From NCBI GenBank assembly GCA_947184155.2, contig CAMXCT020006647.1, positions 310,001 to 374,000 of the forward strand: DNA of 64,000 bases. Direction: 5' to 3'. Position 1 is the stretch's first letter; each line of letters opens with the position of its first letter. The notes under the pieces were generated by a model. That model was not told where the DNA came from. It saw only the letters and a program-made list of their open reading frames with translations, and made no database searches. Shown one piece after another: positions 42,438-53,420 of this stretch. The DNA is from Cladocopium goreaui (taxonomy: Eukaryota; Sar; Dinophyceae; Suessiales; Symbiodiniaceae). Both the position numbers and the translations under genes were made by a program.

Positions 42438-44244
42438 ACCATGGATCAAAAGGGATCAAAAGGGATGAAAAGGGATGAAAATGATGGATCTCTCTCCAGC
42501 ACCCAAAGTTGGTGGCTGGAGTGCTGATTGAAAGTTTGGAAAAGGACAGCGAACAAAGGACGAGGTAATTCCAACGACCCTTTGGGCTTGCAAGTTTTAG
42601 TTTATTTAGTATCAATATAAATATATATATATATGTATATCTCTCTCAATTACAATATAGTCATGTTTCATCATTTGGAAATCGTGGGGCATAAAAAACA
42701 ATCCCATTTAGAAGTGTCGTATGGATTTCGACGGTGCTAGTATTTTCAAGTCACCCATGGCCTGCAAATGAGATGAATCATTGGAACTCTGAAGAAACCT
42801 CCTTCGATTAATCTGAGTATCTTAACAATGCTGTTTTTGTATTGGAATAGATCTTCCACTTCGATGGCTTGGCCCGAAACGAATCTATTGCCTACTGCCA
42901 TGTTGCAGCCATTGTTTGAGTGGTATATTCCAATCGCAGTACATGTCCAGGGGCTGATTTGGGAGCTGAAATGGTGCAATGTCCGCTTGAAATCCTGAAA
43001 TCTGGTGCTGCTCAAGCGATGGCCTAACAAAATGTGTACAATCGACTCAGACTGGCAGAGGTTTCTCAAAGCTCTCCTCCCGTTTTTTGTTGGGCGCACA
43101 TCATGCACTTCTTAGCTGGTGCATTCCAATCTGTGTGACGAGACGCCATGGCAAGGCTTTTTCAGGCTGGAAATTGTCCCGTGGATCCGCCATAATTGGG
43201 CCAGTCAACCCAGCCATACTATCGAACTATGTTGGGCACTAATTGGCAGCATTGTTGGAGACTCAATTTGCCTGTTGTCTCTGTTTAGGTTGGGCTGGGA
43301 TGGGAGACCCCAAATTCCACATTTGAAGGTTTGCGTTGGTAAGAAACTATGCATAGGGCTATATAAGATGACGATAGCAGGGCATCATGTTGATACTATC
43401 GCCGCTGCCGTGCTTGTGGCTTGTGGTGATCCCAATCTGAAACCAGATACCTTCTCCCAGTGACCCAAAGCGGCCTGGTTCAAAGGGTTTCACTCAGCAA
43501 AAATTGGAGTTTCTGAGGCAACACGGACACGAAATGGAGATATTCTCCCCCACTGAACAGAGTGTTTTTAGCAAGATGGGTAACCAACAACCATGTGAGA
43601 AGCGGCTGGGGACTGAAGACATTGGCCTCCTGACCAAAACTTCCAGCCTCAACAAGAGGTTTGATCGTGGTCACATATAAAAAGCTCATTAAAAGCTGAT
43701 GAAATTCACAAAGCGTAGCCAGATTTCAGCTGTCGAAAACGGTTTTACTCGGTTTTACTGCTTTGATTAGCCCTGGCCTTGGCCGCACGTAGCTATGGAT
43801 CCAAACTTGACTTCGAACAGCAACATCTCCCAACGCTGCCACGTTTTTGAGATTCACATTGAAGGAAAAATATGGAAACATGCTATTATTGCAACTGTTT
43901 GTCCCTTGCAAAATCCATAATGTCAACCCCGGATGAATAAACCCGGCTATTTATTGTGGTTGTTATCCCCAAATGCTGATACATGACAATGAAAATTAAC
44001 AATTGCTCATAACATTTCATGTCCGTATTTCATGTTTCAATTCAGAGCTCTAATCCAAGGTTGTCTCAGACCGGTCACTCGGATCGCTCGCATTCTGGCT
44101 TTGAGAGCAGGGCGTTTCGCAAGGACATCCGCCAACATCAACAAATTCTGTTGTTTCCCTGCACAGCACTTTCCCATCAGCTTGGGATGATGAATCCCCA
44201 ATGACAGAAACTATTGCTAGGACACAAAACTACAAGAACCGGCC
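42438..44244. other. Intergenic region with unclassified open frames
   Basis: A minus-strand frame at 42746-43108 (120 codons, e.g. SQISPWTCTAIGIYHSNNG) and a plus-strand frame at 43119-43463 (e.g. LFRLGWDGRPQIPHLKVCVG) are open and not low-complexity, but neither was recognised. At 44045-44170 a coding-like block follows TTCAG just before the next gene and could be a 5' untranslated part or a separate exon. Confidence 0.35.
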
Positions 44245-47200
44245 ATGGGGTGTGGCCTGTCACGTTTTTGGAAAGCAAGGCCGAGAAATGCCGCGGTGAG
44301 TGATGAAGAGGTGACCCCTTTGCTGCCAGCGAAGGAAAAGCCACCAGATCGACCAGATCGACCAGATCCATCAGCTCAGGAGGGACCTCCACCAGATCTC
44401 CATCCAGTCCTCGGCCATGGCTTCAGGGTGAAGTTCGCTTGTTTCGTTTGTGCTTTGCTTGGGGCAGCCATTGGCTTCGCCATATTGTTGCGAGAACCTC
44501 TCAAGCTACAGATCGGGAAAGATTCAGCTGTGCCGCACTGCTTCATTGGGCAGATGTTCATGAACATCCATTGGATGATCATTGCATGTGGTCAGCACTG
44601 GATGCAGCTGTTGCTGATTTGTATGCTGGTGCCAGCTCTGTATGTCTTCAAGACGTGCAGTACGCGCGTTGCTGACTGTTTGGTTTTGCGATTCGCACGT
44701 CAAGAGCATGTTGAAAGGTTCGTTGCAAAAGCAGAAGTGGCTCTGATGGTTTTGCTTTGGCTCGCCGACATGCTGTCCGATATGTATGTCGCATACACAT
44801 ACTGCAAGCAGAAGCTGTATGTTTTTGCTTTTTTAATGATCCTGATTTGGCTCGGCAGTGGATGCCTAGCTTTTAGCCACCGGTATGTGAGTTGGGAACG
44901 ATGCGACAGTGAAACCAATCTTGGCTATTTCGCTCAAGGCTTGAATGAACATGGGGAACCCAAGCCTGGCTACAAGACTTTTCTGCTGTACATACTACAG
45001 GTCCAACCATTGATCATGGCATTGAATTCCTGGCAGCATGGGATGACTCGTCGCTTGCAAGAGGAAAAGATGGTGGCTGCGTTGACCGAGGCTGCACCGT
45101 CGAGCTTGCTGCAATTGTATGCCCTGCGGTTGGATCCGCCCAAAGAAAACTCCTTGGATTTGCAACTTTTGTGGGGGTCAATTGCGCTGTCCATCCTGAC
45201 TGTTGCTATGGGAATCAACAAAGCCTATGAACTATGTGTTCCTGAGAGCTGCAAAATGGAGAAACACGTCTTGCCAGCAGGCGTCTTGGTTTGGTTCAGG
45301 TGGTGCGACACATTCTCGCGCATTGGTGTTTGGGCGCTGCTGGGCATATGTCTTCGGCCGATCGGTGCCAAACGGCATGGCATACAACAGCCATACTTGC
45401 CTGTGATACTGGCAGCAGAACTGCTGTTGATCGCCATGGTTTTCAAATCCCAAAGCTTTGGCTTAAACCTGGCTTGGTCTCAGTTCCTCAAGAAGGAAAA
45501 TTTTGTGGGTGTCATCAGCGGCTTCCTCAGCGTTTACTGGTGCTGCAATACGGCAGATTTGGTGGTGCAACACAAGCTCTTCAGATCCTTGCTGGGACTT
45601 CGGCTCCTCCAAACCTTGGGAATTTTGTGGCTATGTACCTTGATCTATTCTGCTTCAGTCGGAAGTCACTGCCTTGTGGCTGAACAGCCAGCTGTGGTGA
45701 TCGTCGCTCTGTTGGTGCTGCTCACATTTGCCTTGACATTCTTCACAGCACTGGCGCACGACGTCGCCATGTCGTTTTTTGCTTTGCCCTTCTTCCCCGT
45801 CATAGCAGGCAACCGGGGTGGACGTTTGGAGCTGGCGGCGCGGTTCGGTGTGGCGTCGCAGATTCCACGCTTGCTACAGGCAGCAGAGCCAGACGATGAT
45901 GGCGTGGCGGCGCTGTGCCAAGCTGCTGAGGCCGGGCAGGTCGCAGCGATCCACGCGTTGGTCGGTGCAGGAATTCCCCCCGCCGCTGAATGGAATGGAG
46001 CAACAGCACTGCATTGGGCTGCGGGGGGAGGCCACATCAGTGCCATCCAAGCATTGCAATTGCACGGGGGCACCGAGTTGGGAAGAGCAGACAAGAGTTT
46101 GTGTGCTCCAGTGTTCTATGCAGCAGGATCGGGCCATTTGGAAATGGTGAGATTTCTCCATCACTCGGGATGCAGCCTGGAAGGCAGCCTGGAAGGCTCA
46201 GCCGAACATCAATCTCGTCCAGCTGTAGTGAATGCAGCGGCGTGTGGCCATTTGAATGTGGTGCAATTCTTGCGCGACTCCGGATGCAGCATGGAAACAT
46301 TTGACTGCGATGGAATCACTCCTCTTGCCAGCGCCGCGGCCAATGGTCACTTGGAGATCGTGAGATTTCTACACGATTCAGGGTGCAGCATGGAAACACC
46401 CGATTTGGATGGATGGACTGCAGCTATCCTTGCCGCCCAAAGCGGCCATGCAGACGTGGTAAAATTTCTACACGAGTCAGCATGCAACTTGGCAACAGCA
46501 AACAACAGTGGATGCACCCCTATGACTCAGGCAGCCCAAAATGGCCACTTGGATGTCGTGAAATACCTCCACTGTGTGAGGTGCAGCTTGGAAACTCCAA
46601 GCCAGAATGCTGTCCAAGCTGCGGCCCAAAACGGTCATGTTGAGGTGCTGATGTTTTTCCTTCAGTCCGGATGCCTCGAAAAAGCAAGCAAATCTGAAGC
46701 CAACGCTATCCTGCAAGCAGCCCACTTTGGCCGACTAGATGTCCTGAAATCTCTCCACAAGTCCGGGTGCAGCTTGGAAAAGGCGAAGGATGATGGAGTG
46801 GCTGTCGCTGTTGAAAACGGCGATGTGGAGATGGTGAGATTTTTCCATACTTCAGGATGCGACATCGGGGTGCACAGCTTGCATGTGGCAGTAGCCGAAG
46901 GTCATTTGAAGGTTGTGGAGTTTCTTCTTGGGGTTGTGGATGTGAATGCTGCTGGCATCGGACATGTTCACGCCCTAGACATTGCGAGGGCAAACGATCC
47001 CAACAGCCCTGTGACCAAGGCTTTGCTGCGTGCAGGTGCCAGCCCTGGACCGGAGCCCCAGCTGGTTGGGCTCTCTGCTTTGAAACCAAGCAAAGCACCA
47101 CCACATGGCAACATTTGGTTCACCTGCGGCACGCCGAAGTTGGCCCGGAGCCGAGGCAAGTTTTATCATGAAATCCAGATCTTGAGCGAGTTCGACTGCC

Positions 47201-47484
47201 CTCAGCTGGGTTGGCTCAGTACAGATTTCGAGGGTGGAGATGATGACGATGGTAAAGGCGTCGGAGATGATGCAAATGGCTGGGCCTTTGATGGCCAACG
47301 ATGTTGCTGGTGGCACGGTAGCGCTTCGGAGCCATTGCAAATTGCACAGTGGAACGTCACCGAAGTCCTCGGGTTTGCCGCAGACCTGGACAAGGGGTGG
47401 ATGCAGCTGCGCACGGACAATGAGCAACAAGATGTGTTTATGCGGTTCGAAGCCAATGGAGCAGTGTACCTGGTCAAAGTTTAA
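44245..47484 (+). CDS. XK-related-like membrane domain / ankyrin repeat / SPRY protein
   Basis: An intact 1079-codon frame starts at ATG in CGGCCATGGGG. Residues about 60-520 have roughly ten hydrophobic segments (near 62-82, 117-134, 164-183, 192-210, 308-325, 347-370, 384-401, 422-443, 449-472, 483-520). DMLSDMYVAYTY and EAAPSSLLQLYALRL resemble the XK-related (XKR) scramblase family. Residues about 555-935 hold ten or so ankyrin repeats (GHLEIVRFLHDSGCSME type). Residues about 950-1075 form a SPRY-like domain (YHEIQIL, GWAFDGQR, VLGFAADLDKGWMQL). The protein is probably a plasma or vacuole membrane protein with cytoplasmic protein-binding domains. There are no introns, unlike every neighbour. 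The XKR part is the least certain. Confidence 0.85.
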   Translation: MGCGLSRFWKARPRNAAVSDEEVTPLLPAKEKPPDRPDRPDPSAQEGPPPDLHPVLGHGFRVKFACFVCALLGAAIGFAILLREPLKLQIGKDSAVPHCFIGQMFMNIHWMIIACGQHWMQLLLICMLVPALYVFKTCSTRVADCLVLRFARQEHVERFVAKAEVALMVLLWLADMLSDMYVAYTYCKQKLYVFAFLMILIWLGSGCLAFSHRYVSWERCDSETNLGYFAQGLNEHGEPKPGYKTFLLYILQVQPLIMALNSWQHGMTRRLQEEKMVAALTEAAPSSLLQLYALRLDPPKENSLDLQLLWGSIALSILTVAMGINKAYELCVPESCKMEKHVLPAGVLVWFRWCDTFSRIGVWALLGICLRPIGAKRHGIQQPYLPVILAAELLLIAMVFKSQSFGLNLAWSQFLKKENFVGVISGFLSVYWCCNTADLVVQHKLFRSLLGLRLLQTLGILWLCTLIYSASVGSHCLVAEQPAVVIVALLVLLTFALTFFTALAHDVAMSFFALPFFPVIAGNRGGRLELAARFGVASQIPRLLQAAEPDDDGVAALCQAAEAGQVAAIHALVGAGIPPAAEWNGATALHWAAGGGHISAIQALQLHGGTELGRADKSLCAPVFYAAGSGHLEMVRFLHHSGCSLEGSLEGSAEHQSRPAVVNAAACGHLNVVQFLRDSGCSMETFDCDGITPLASAAANGHLEIVRFLHDSGCSMETPDLDGWTAAILAAQSGHADVVKFLHESACNLATANNSGCTPMTQAAQNGHLDVVKYLHCVRCSLETPSQNAVQAAAQNGHVEVLMFFLQSGCLEKASKSEANAILQAAHFGRLDVLKSLHKSGCSLEKAKDDGVAVAVENGDVEMVRFFHTSGCDIGVHSLHVAVAEGHLKVVEFLLGVVDVNAAGIGHVHALDIARANDPNSPVTKALLRAGASPGPEPQLVGLSALKPSKAPPHGNIWFTCGTPKLARSRGKFYHEIQILSEFDCPQLGWLSTDFEGGDDDDGKGVGDDANGWAFDGQRCCWWHGSASEPLQIAQWNVTEVLGFAADLDKGWMQLRTDNEQQDVFMRFEANGAVYLVKV

Positions 47485-50146
47485 TGGAGCATTTCCTTCT
47501 TTCGTCATTGTTTTGCCATCACCCATGGCAGGCTTTTCAAAATGCAAAATCCGGCGTTGCATATCAAATTATAAAGTTTAACTGTTTAACTTTTTCCGCT
47601 TGTCATGTGGGAAGCTCTAGGCTAGAGTTTATGTCGGTCACGGGTCATTGTTGGATCAATGTCAACGCATGTGTCCGAAGACATGTCAGGCTATGCATCG
47701 GGATGACAGTCAACGTTTTTGCAAGAATTTATGGGGTTAGATGTCATATTTTAAAATTTCGATGTGAAACGTCAGAAGTCAGAAGCATTGTTAGATGAGA
47801 TGTCGGGCTAGGTGCCAAAATTTAGGTCAAGATAAATGTCAACCATTTAATATGTTATTTAATATGCGTCAGCATTTTTGTCAGATAATTTTGGTGAGGT
47901 CAACGTTCTTTGGGGTAAAACCACCAGGTACCCTGCAGCAAGCATCCGCGGCTTGTTTCGGATGCATTTGGCGAAGCAGAGCTGGAAGCTCCAGCCACCT
48001 GAGGGATACAAGGAATGGAGCCGTGGAGAGTTCGCATGGAGCGATTGAGATTGCGAGCATACCGACCGTGTGTCGAATGGTTTTAAAATGTTTTAAACAA
48101 CTGTTCTGCCATGTTGACCTGACTCTGACAAAATTGGCGCAGCGTGTTGCCATGCATCCGACTGTCCATGTAGCAACGCCGATGCCGTGTGCCATCAACG
48201 CGCTCCCTTTTCCCGCGTGGCATGGCACGCTTTCGCCAAGCACAATGAAGAATTATCGATTGAAGGGTCAGCTAAGGAGTGATCACACGCCAACAGCTAG
48301 TTTTGAAGCTCAAAAAAATGGTGTTGCCACCTTTACGTCCCCCCCAAACAAAGACTTTTGATGCAATTAGGCTAAGAGCTGACGTGATTTTTGCTGCTAT
48401 GTCTGACGTGCACCCCCTGCATCCCACGCCAATCAGTTTGAAATTCGTTGCTGTGCCAGGGAAACCCGAATGAAAAAGTTACAATGGCTTGGTGAACCGT
48501 TGCCTTCCAGGACGGGTTTGGTGGAGCGGTTTTACGGGTGACATTGGGGGGCCTTCATCAGCTGTGACAAGTCTGCAGTGTGGCTATGTGGTGTTCAATT
48601 TGGATATGGTGGCATTTCCATTGTGCTTTTGTCAGGTATTATGAACCACACATTGGTGCGAATCTTTGCGCTTGCGCACATTGTGGATTGCGCACCATTG
48701 TTTTAGAGTGAGTGTGTGTGTGTGTGAGTGTCCTTGTGCATTTGCTCTCATTGCGGGCTATGTCGCTATTCTGTTTCATTTTGCACGTCCACGTCCATGA
48801 TTTTTGTTCGGGGCCTCCGGTGCCCACGGCCCATGCCCGGAGGCAGTGAAGGTCTTGCAGGCCATTGCAAGCTCTTGGAGATCACTTGGAGGTCCAAATT
48901 GAGCCAAAAAAGGGCTGGGGCAGTCATTGCAAATCCCTCTGCCAGTCGATCTGTGGTGTCCCCAGCAATGTCCGTTTACTCGAGAATGGCTTAAGAATGA
49001 TTCAAGTCCAGAAAATCATAGACATGATGTGATATGATCATTTCAATGTCCTCTTACTTCTCATGCATAAATAAGCGTTAGAAAATCTTATGCACAAACC
49101 TTAAATGAAACTGAATAAACCCCAAACTAACCCTATGTTAACCCCAGTTGCAAACTAATGACCCTGCAACATAATAATTTTGAGCGCCAAAGTGTTGCAA
49201 ATATGATTGTGGAAAATGAGAGGTTCGAACTCCAAAATGTTGCAAGTACCGTTGAAATGGCAGCTTCCAGCTCCAAAATGCTGCAAATAACAAGGAAAAC
49301 GGACAGAACAGGAAGTCAAAAAAAACAAAATTGAAGAAAAAAAAGACACCCCAAACAATTCCGGATCCTTTTTTCTGCCACAAGGAGTTCAGAAAAGCCT
49401 TGAAGCCTGCAGAAGTTGTGGTTTTCGAAAATTTGTTTTGTTTTTTAAACGAACGAATCAAGACAAACCCACCTTAGGAGAAGAATCGGAGGACCTTTTG
49501 CATCGACTCAACACAGGGCGTTTGCAAATCCAGCAGGGCCAGTTTCAGAATTTGTGATCAGCCGGCCGTGGCCAAGAAGATGCAAGCACTGCAAGTTTGG
49601 TTGATCCTGAACGGATTACTGTGCTCACAGAAATCATGCTAGCCAAATGTTCATGACATAGTTGCGCCAAATGCTTGCTGAACTGGATTCCCTCTTTTAC
49701 GCCACGACACGCTGAGAGAACAGGGGGCGACCAGCTTGGCCCCGATTGATTGGCGGCTGCAACAAAGGCGTGGAATGGCACCGGGGACACCCTCTGGGAC
49801 AGACAGGTGTAAAGACTTGGACAATTTTATGATTTCCCCTGTCCGCCCATGTATCTTTTTAGATATACATCTCGTTCAGAAATGAAACATTTTTGCAACA
49901 GCATTTTCATGCCGTCGTCACACACTTCAATCTCGCTAAGTTTTTTCAAGTTTAACTAACAAAGAATTTCTTCCTACATCAGTAAGCTAGCTTGATGACC
50001 CCATGACTGATGTCTACATGATGTCTACATATGTCTACAAGATTGGCAGCTCAACCACCAACCCATCAAGTTGATGACCCAATTTCAAGGCCGATTCTTG
50101 AGACATCGTGGGACCAAGGGCTGAAGGAAAGAACAGAACACCTCAG
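47485..50146. other. Region between genes with unresolved exon candidates
   Basis: After the stop of the ankyrin gene there is coding-like sequence at about 47930-48049 (AG|G start, FRMHLAKQSWKLQPPEGYKE, ending in TGA), at about 48830-48890 (EAVKVLQAIASSWRSL) and at about 49559-49640 (GQEDASTASLVDPERITVLT, EIMLAKCS then TGA). Each lacks a confirmed join. The last could be an upstream PPDK exon. A GTGTGT tract lies at 48708-48730. Confidence 0.4.
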
Positions 50147-50285
50147 GTGCCGCAAAAATCGAAGCCGTTTTGGCCGAAAAAGCCACGGTCGTCAAGCTGC
50201 GGGACGGCGGGACCCGCGTGATGCGGTTGGGGTCCACAACGAAGCAACTGCGCAGCATTGAAGTGCTGGGAACCGGGACCCTGCA
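50147..50285 (+). CDS. ppdK: PPDK upstream exon (N-terminal extension)
   Basis: The acceptor is ACCTCAG|G and the donor CA|GTGATT. The frame reads AAKIEAVLAEKATVVKLRDG, GTRVMRLGSTTKQLRSIEVL, GTGTL. The split codon CA|G joins in frame to KWAYSFGDG of the next exon, the usual beginning of mature pyruvate phosphate dikinase. So this is an N-terminal extension (targeting or linker) or a fused domain; it is not part of the standard PPDK fold as I know it. The start codon is upstream and was not found. Confidence 0.7.
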
Positions 50286-50827
50286 GTGATTTGTTCTGGT
50301 AAACCAAGAACAATGGAAATGGACGACTTTTGAGTTGTGGGTGAAATGGTTCCATGCAGTCATGTAGATGGTGAGTTTTCCATTGCCATGTTAGATTGCA
50401 GCGAAGTATATGTATGTGCTGTCTCTATATATATAATTATATATATATATATACGTATATATAATCCATGTGTGTATGCACTAGCCATAAAGAAGAACCC
50501 TAGCTGTGGAGGTACTAGCCAAGATCATTAGTCACCCAGTATTTGGGATGAACACCCAAACACTTTTCATTGATTGAAATTGTCAGTTTCCACCTTTCCA
50601 GGTTCAATTTTATTCCTCCACGTATTTCAGAATATGTGGGTTTGTCGGTTACGCCAAATGTTGATATGATGGTTAATCATTAGTTTCCCCATTCAAACTG
50701 CCATGTGCTGGGTATATTCCGTTGTCAGGCACGCCCAGGTTAGATGTGGTTAGTGAACTATATCTCGTTCTATCCCCATATTCCCCGTGAAATCCCCATG
50801 TTCAATGGACTTTTAGACCCGCGACAG

Positions 50828-50887
50828 GAAATGGGCTTATAGCTTCGGAGACGGACAGGCCGATGGGAGAGCTGACATGAAGCATTT
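50828..50887 (+). CDS. ppdK: PPDK exon: N-terminal FGDG block
   Basis: The acceptor is GCGACAG|G and the donor TT|GTTGCT. It reads KWAYSFGDGQADGRADMKH. Standard PPDK starts with a very similar F-G-x-G block followed by the [12 protein letters not shown] motif, which the next exon supplies. PPDK interconverts pyruvate, ATP and phosphate with phosphoenolpyruvate, AMP and pyrophosphate. Confidence 0.9.
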
Positions 50888-51436
50888 GTTGCTTGGAGAC
50901 CCGAAGCCGATGGCACCTGGTTGGCTAAGAAAGGTACGCAGGCGTGATGCCACTAGGATTTTTAAACCCATGATGTCACTAGGATTCTGAAGCCCTCGAT
51001 GTTTTATGTATGTGTTTTTTATCGGGTGAGACCTATGTGTCGAAAAAATTGTTGCTATTTTGTGGTTCTGGAAGCAGTGGTTCTTTTATTTGCACTTGGA
51101 ATCAGATGGTATTGAGCGGTCTACGCCAAAGCCATTGGTTAATCATCAGTGTAGCCACTGGGCTACTTTAGGTGCATGCCCCGTCTTCAGACATGCATAT
51201 CTGGATATGGTTGAGCCAAGCTACCGGCGGTGGCACAAAGATACCTTCGGCTCTGAACCAAACAGCCAACCAGAAAATGGTCTGATTTGTTTGGACGTTC
51301 TCCCGCAGCTTGTGATGGGAGTCATTCTTGGGACGAATCCTGATACTGATTAAAAAGTGTTTGCACATGAACCAACAAAGCAATATCATATACCCGCCAT
51401 GAAGCCATGCGATCCCAAAGCGTCATCAGCCACCAG

Positions 51437-51528
51437 GTTGGGCGGCAAAGGTGCCAATTTGGCGGAGATGGCATCCATCGGTCTACCGGTGCCTGCAGGT
51501 TTCACCTTGACCACCGAGCTGTGCACTT
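51437..51528 (+). CDS. ppdK: PPDK exon: [10 protein letters not shown] nucleotide-binding start
   Basis: The acceptor is CACCAG|G; the donor is GC (ACTT|GCACCT). It reads [20 protein letters not shown] then [10 protein letters not shown], the conserved start of the PEP/pyruvate-binding (ATP-grasp) domain. Joining with GC at 51529 makes the Tyr codon that precedes FYENNGSYPPEL in the next exon. Confidence 0.95.
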
Positions 51529-51823
51529 GCACCTCGATCCGCCAAAGGGTCATGATGGAGGAGGTTGGAATGGTTGCGAGCTGGTGATAGATGATGTTGG
51601 ATGATTGGTCCCGGCCGAAATGCTGATGCGGATAGTCGACCTGGTATTTTCGCGAGAGTGTGCCAGTACATCCAAAATCATCCAAGTACAACATGCTGGG
51701 AAAACATGATCGCCATTCCAAAATATGTCCGGCCCCTAAAGCCACCCTGCATTCGATATTTTCCTTCGCACGCAAGCGAAAGACACATGGTGACCAGCAC
51801 CACTCCCATTTGGCCGTGCTAAG

Positions 51824-51870
51824 ATTTCTACGAGAACAATGGCAGCTACCCTCCCGAACTGAGGAAACAG
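51824..51870 (+). CDS. ppdK: PPDK exon: FYENNGSYPPEL
   Basis: This 47-bp exon has acceptor GTGCTAAG|A (no G after AG, an exception here) and a GC donor (CAG|GCAGGG). It reads FYENNGSYPPELRKQ, matching the segment that follows the T-E-x-C block in PPDK. Its phase matches both neighbours, which makes so small an exon credible. Confidence 0.9.
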
Positions 51871-52826
51871 GCAGGGCGTTCGTTAGCCTTGAGTTCTTGG
51901 AAATCGGCGCAGAACTAGCCTTGATAGAAATCATGGTTGGTAATTTTGCTTGCTTAGTTTAGATGCATTGTATGTCTGTCATCGACTTGAAATCCATCCT
52001 CACATGTCGTGGTAAAACATTGACTTTTGCAGACTTGAGTGACAAACATATGTTGTCACATAAAAAGTCAGATATTCAAATTTTGTGAGCCTGCAACAGA
52101 CACAGGGAGATACTTTGTTTTGCGGGTAAAGAATCAACAATGTTCATTAACCGTATGTTCCATTCTTAGAAAAGGTGTTATGTTCAGATGCCCTGCTTGC
52201 CCTCTCTTCACAACGGTACCCGGAAGACCTGATTCCAAGCCATGTTTTTAGATCCCAAACCAAACAGCTCTGGATCATGTTCCAGGTGCCCCAATGCTTC
52301 CTTATCGGCCCAACATGATCAAACGTGGTTGAAATTTAATGTTAGGTTTATTGATTGTAAGGCCTGGGCATGGCAAGGAGGCTCTCTGGACCTTCATCTC
52401 TCCAGTTTTTGCTGCTGCAACTAACCACTAGGCTGATTCTTGACTTCCATCAAATACGAGGCCCACGAATTTTCCAATCATGACTAAAGCCACTCAACCC
52501 TCCATGTCTTTTACCATCTGATGCCCTTTTTGTTCAACCTGAAATTCCACTGGTTGTTGCCAGCCATTGTTTCTGAAATTTTGTCGAAACCCCAGCAGAT
52601 CCACTCGAACGCAATGATTCCTCCCATTGTTTGCGGTGTGTATTTGGTAAAGTCCAAATTTCTATTGACTCATATTCCCAGTTGTTCAGCTGATCATTCA
52701 AATCCCCAATTTATCGATTAGTAAGGTTACCACTTTTTGCCTTCTTGATCCGAAAATCACACACATTTTTGAGGAGTAAGACTTAAGATGACCATTTTCC
52801 CAGATTTCTCACCCACCCATCAGCAG

Positions 52827-52970
52827 GCCGAGTCAGCCTTAGCCTTTGTCGAGTCGCGTAGCGGTCGTCGTTTCGGCGACGCGCGGAAGCCGCTGCTGCT
52901 GGCCGTGCGCTCCGGGGCGCGGGCGTCGATGCCGGGGATGATGGATACCGTGCTCAACCTGGGGCTCAAC
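52827..52970 (+). CDS. ppdK: PPDK exon: [14 protein letters not shown]
   Basis: The acceptor is CAGCAG|G. It reads [53 protein letters not shown] and S-M-P-G-M-M-D-T are signature blocks of the ATP-grasp domain; the Arg contacts nucleotide phosphate in this family. The donor is GA (AAC|GAAACT), the only choice that joins LN to DQTVEALA after the 6.6-kb intron. Confidence 0.95.
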
Positions 52971-53189
52971 GAAACTTGGAAAGCTGGGGAAGCTAGGGTA
53001 AACTTGGTAAACTGTTGAAGTTGGGAAGTAAGATGAAGTAAGGGTAGAATTTTTTGTTTACAATATTGCACAAGAATCTATAGGCTGTTCCCCGAACAGT
53101 GTGTCTACACTGAGGGGTGCACGGTGAGAGTTAAGGCCGTTTAAGGCCGGTGCTTGATCAGGGTGCTCCATCTGGCTTCCGTGCCCATG

Positions 53190-53420
53190 TGAATTTCGAC
53201 TGCGGCTTTGGGTGGCGGCGTTTCTCCCGAGAATTCTCACGTAAAATGGCTCTTGTGATATGTCCATGTCCATTTCGACTGCGCAGGCTCGTGCAAAGTG
53301 TGGGCCGTGGTCTTCTCATGGTCTTGGGCGGCGGCGTTTTTCCAGAGAATTTTCGCATAGAATGGCTCTTGTGATATGTCCACATGTCCATTTGGACCGC
53401 GCAGGCTCGCACAAAGTGTG
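53190..53420. repeat. ~118-bp tandem repeat, about two copies
   Basis: The block GGCGGCGTTTCTCCCGAGAA...AATGGCTCTTGTGATATGTC recurs about 118 bp later with changes (GGCGGCGTTTTTCCAGAGAA), and CAAAGTGTGGGCCG also occurs twice. A partial third copy lies at the left edge. Confidence 0.85.

Noticed and set aside
44020-44204. Upstream coding block as the start of the ankyrin protein
   Set aside because: It is not in frame with the ATG at 44245 without an intron, and two frames compete. The ATG at 44245 has a good context and starts the conserved protein.
47795-48361. 188-codon plus-strand frame
   Set aside because: Composition is random-looking (Cys/His/Arg-rich) and no domain is visible; a different frame in the same stretch (47930-48049) is a better exon candidate.
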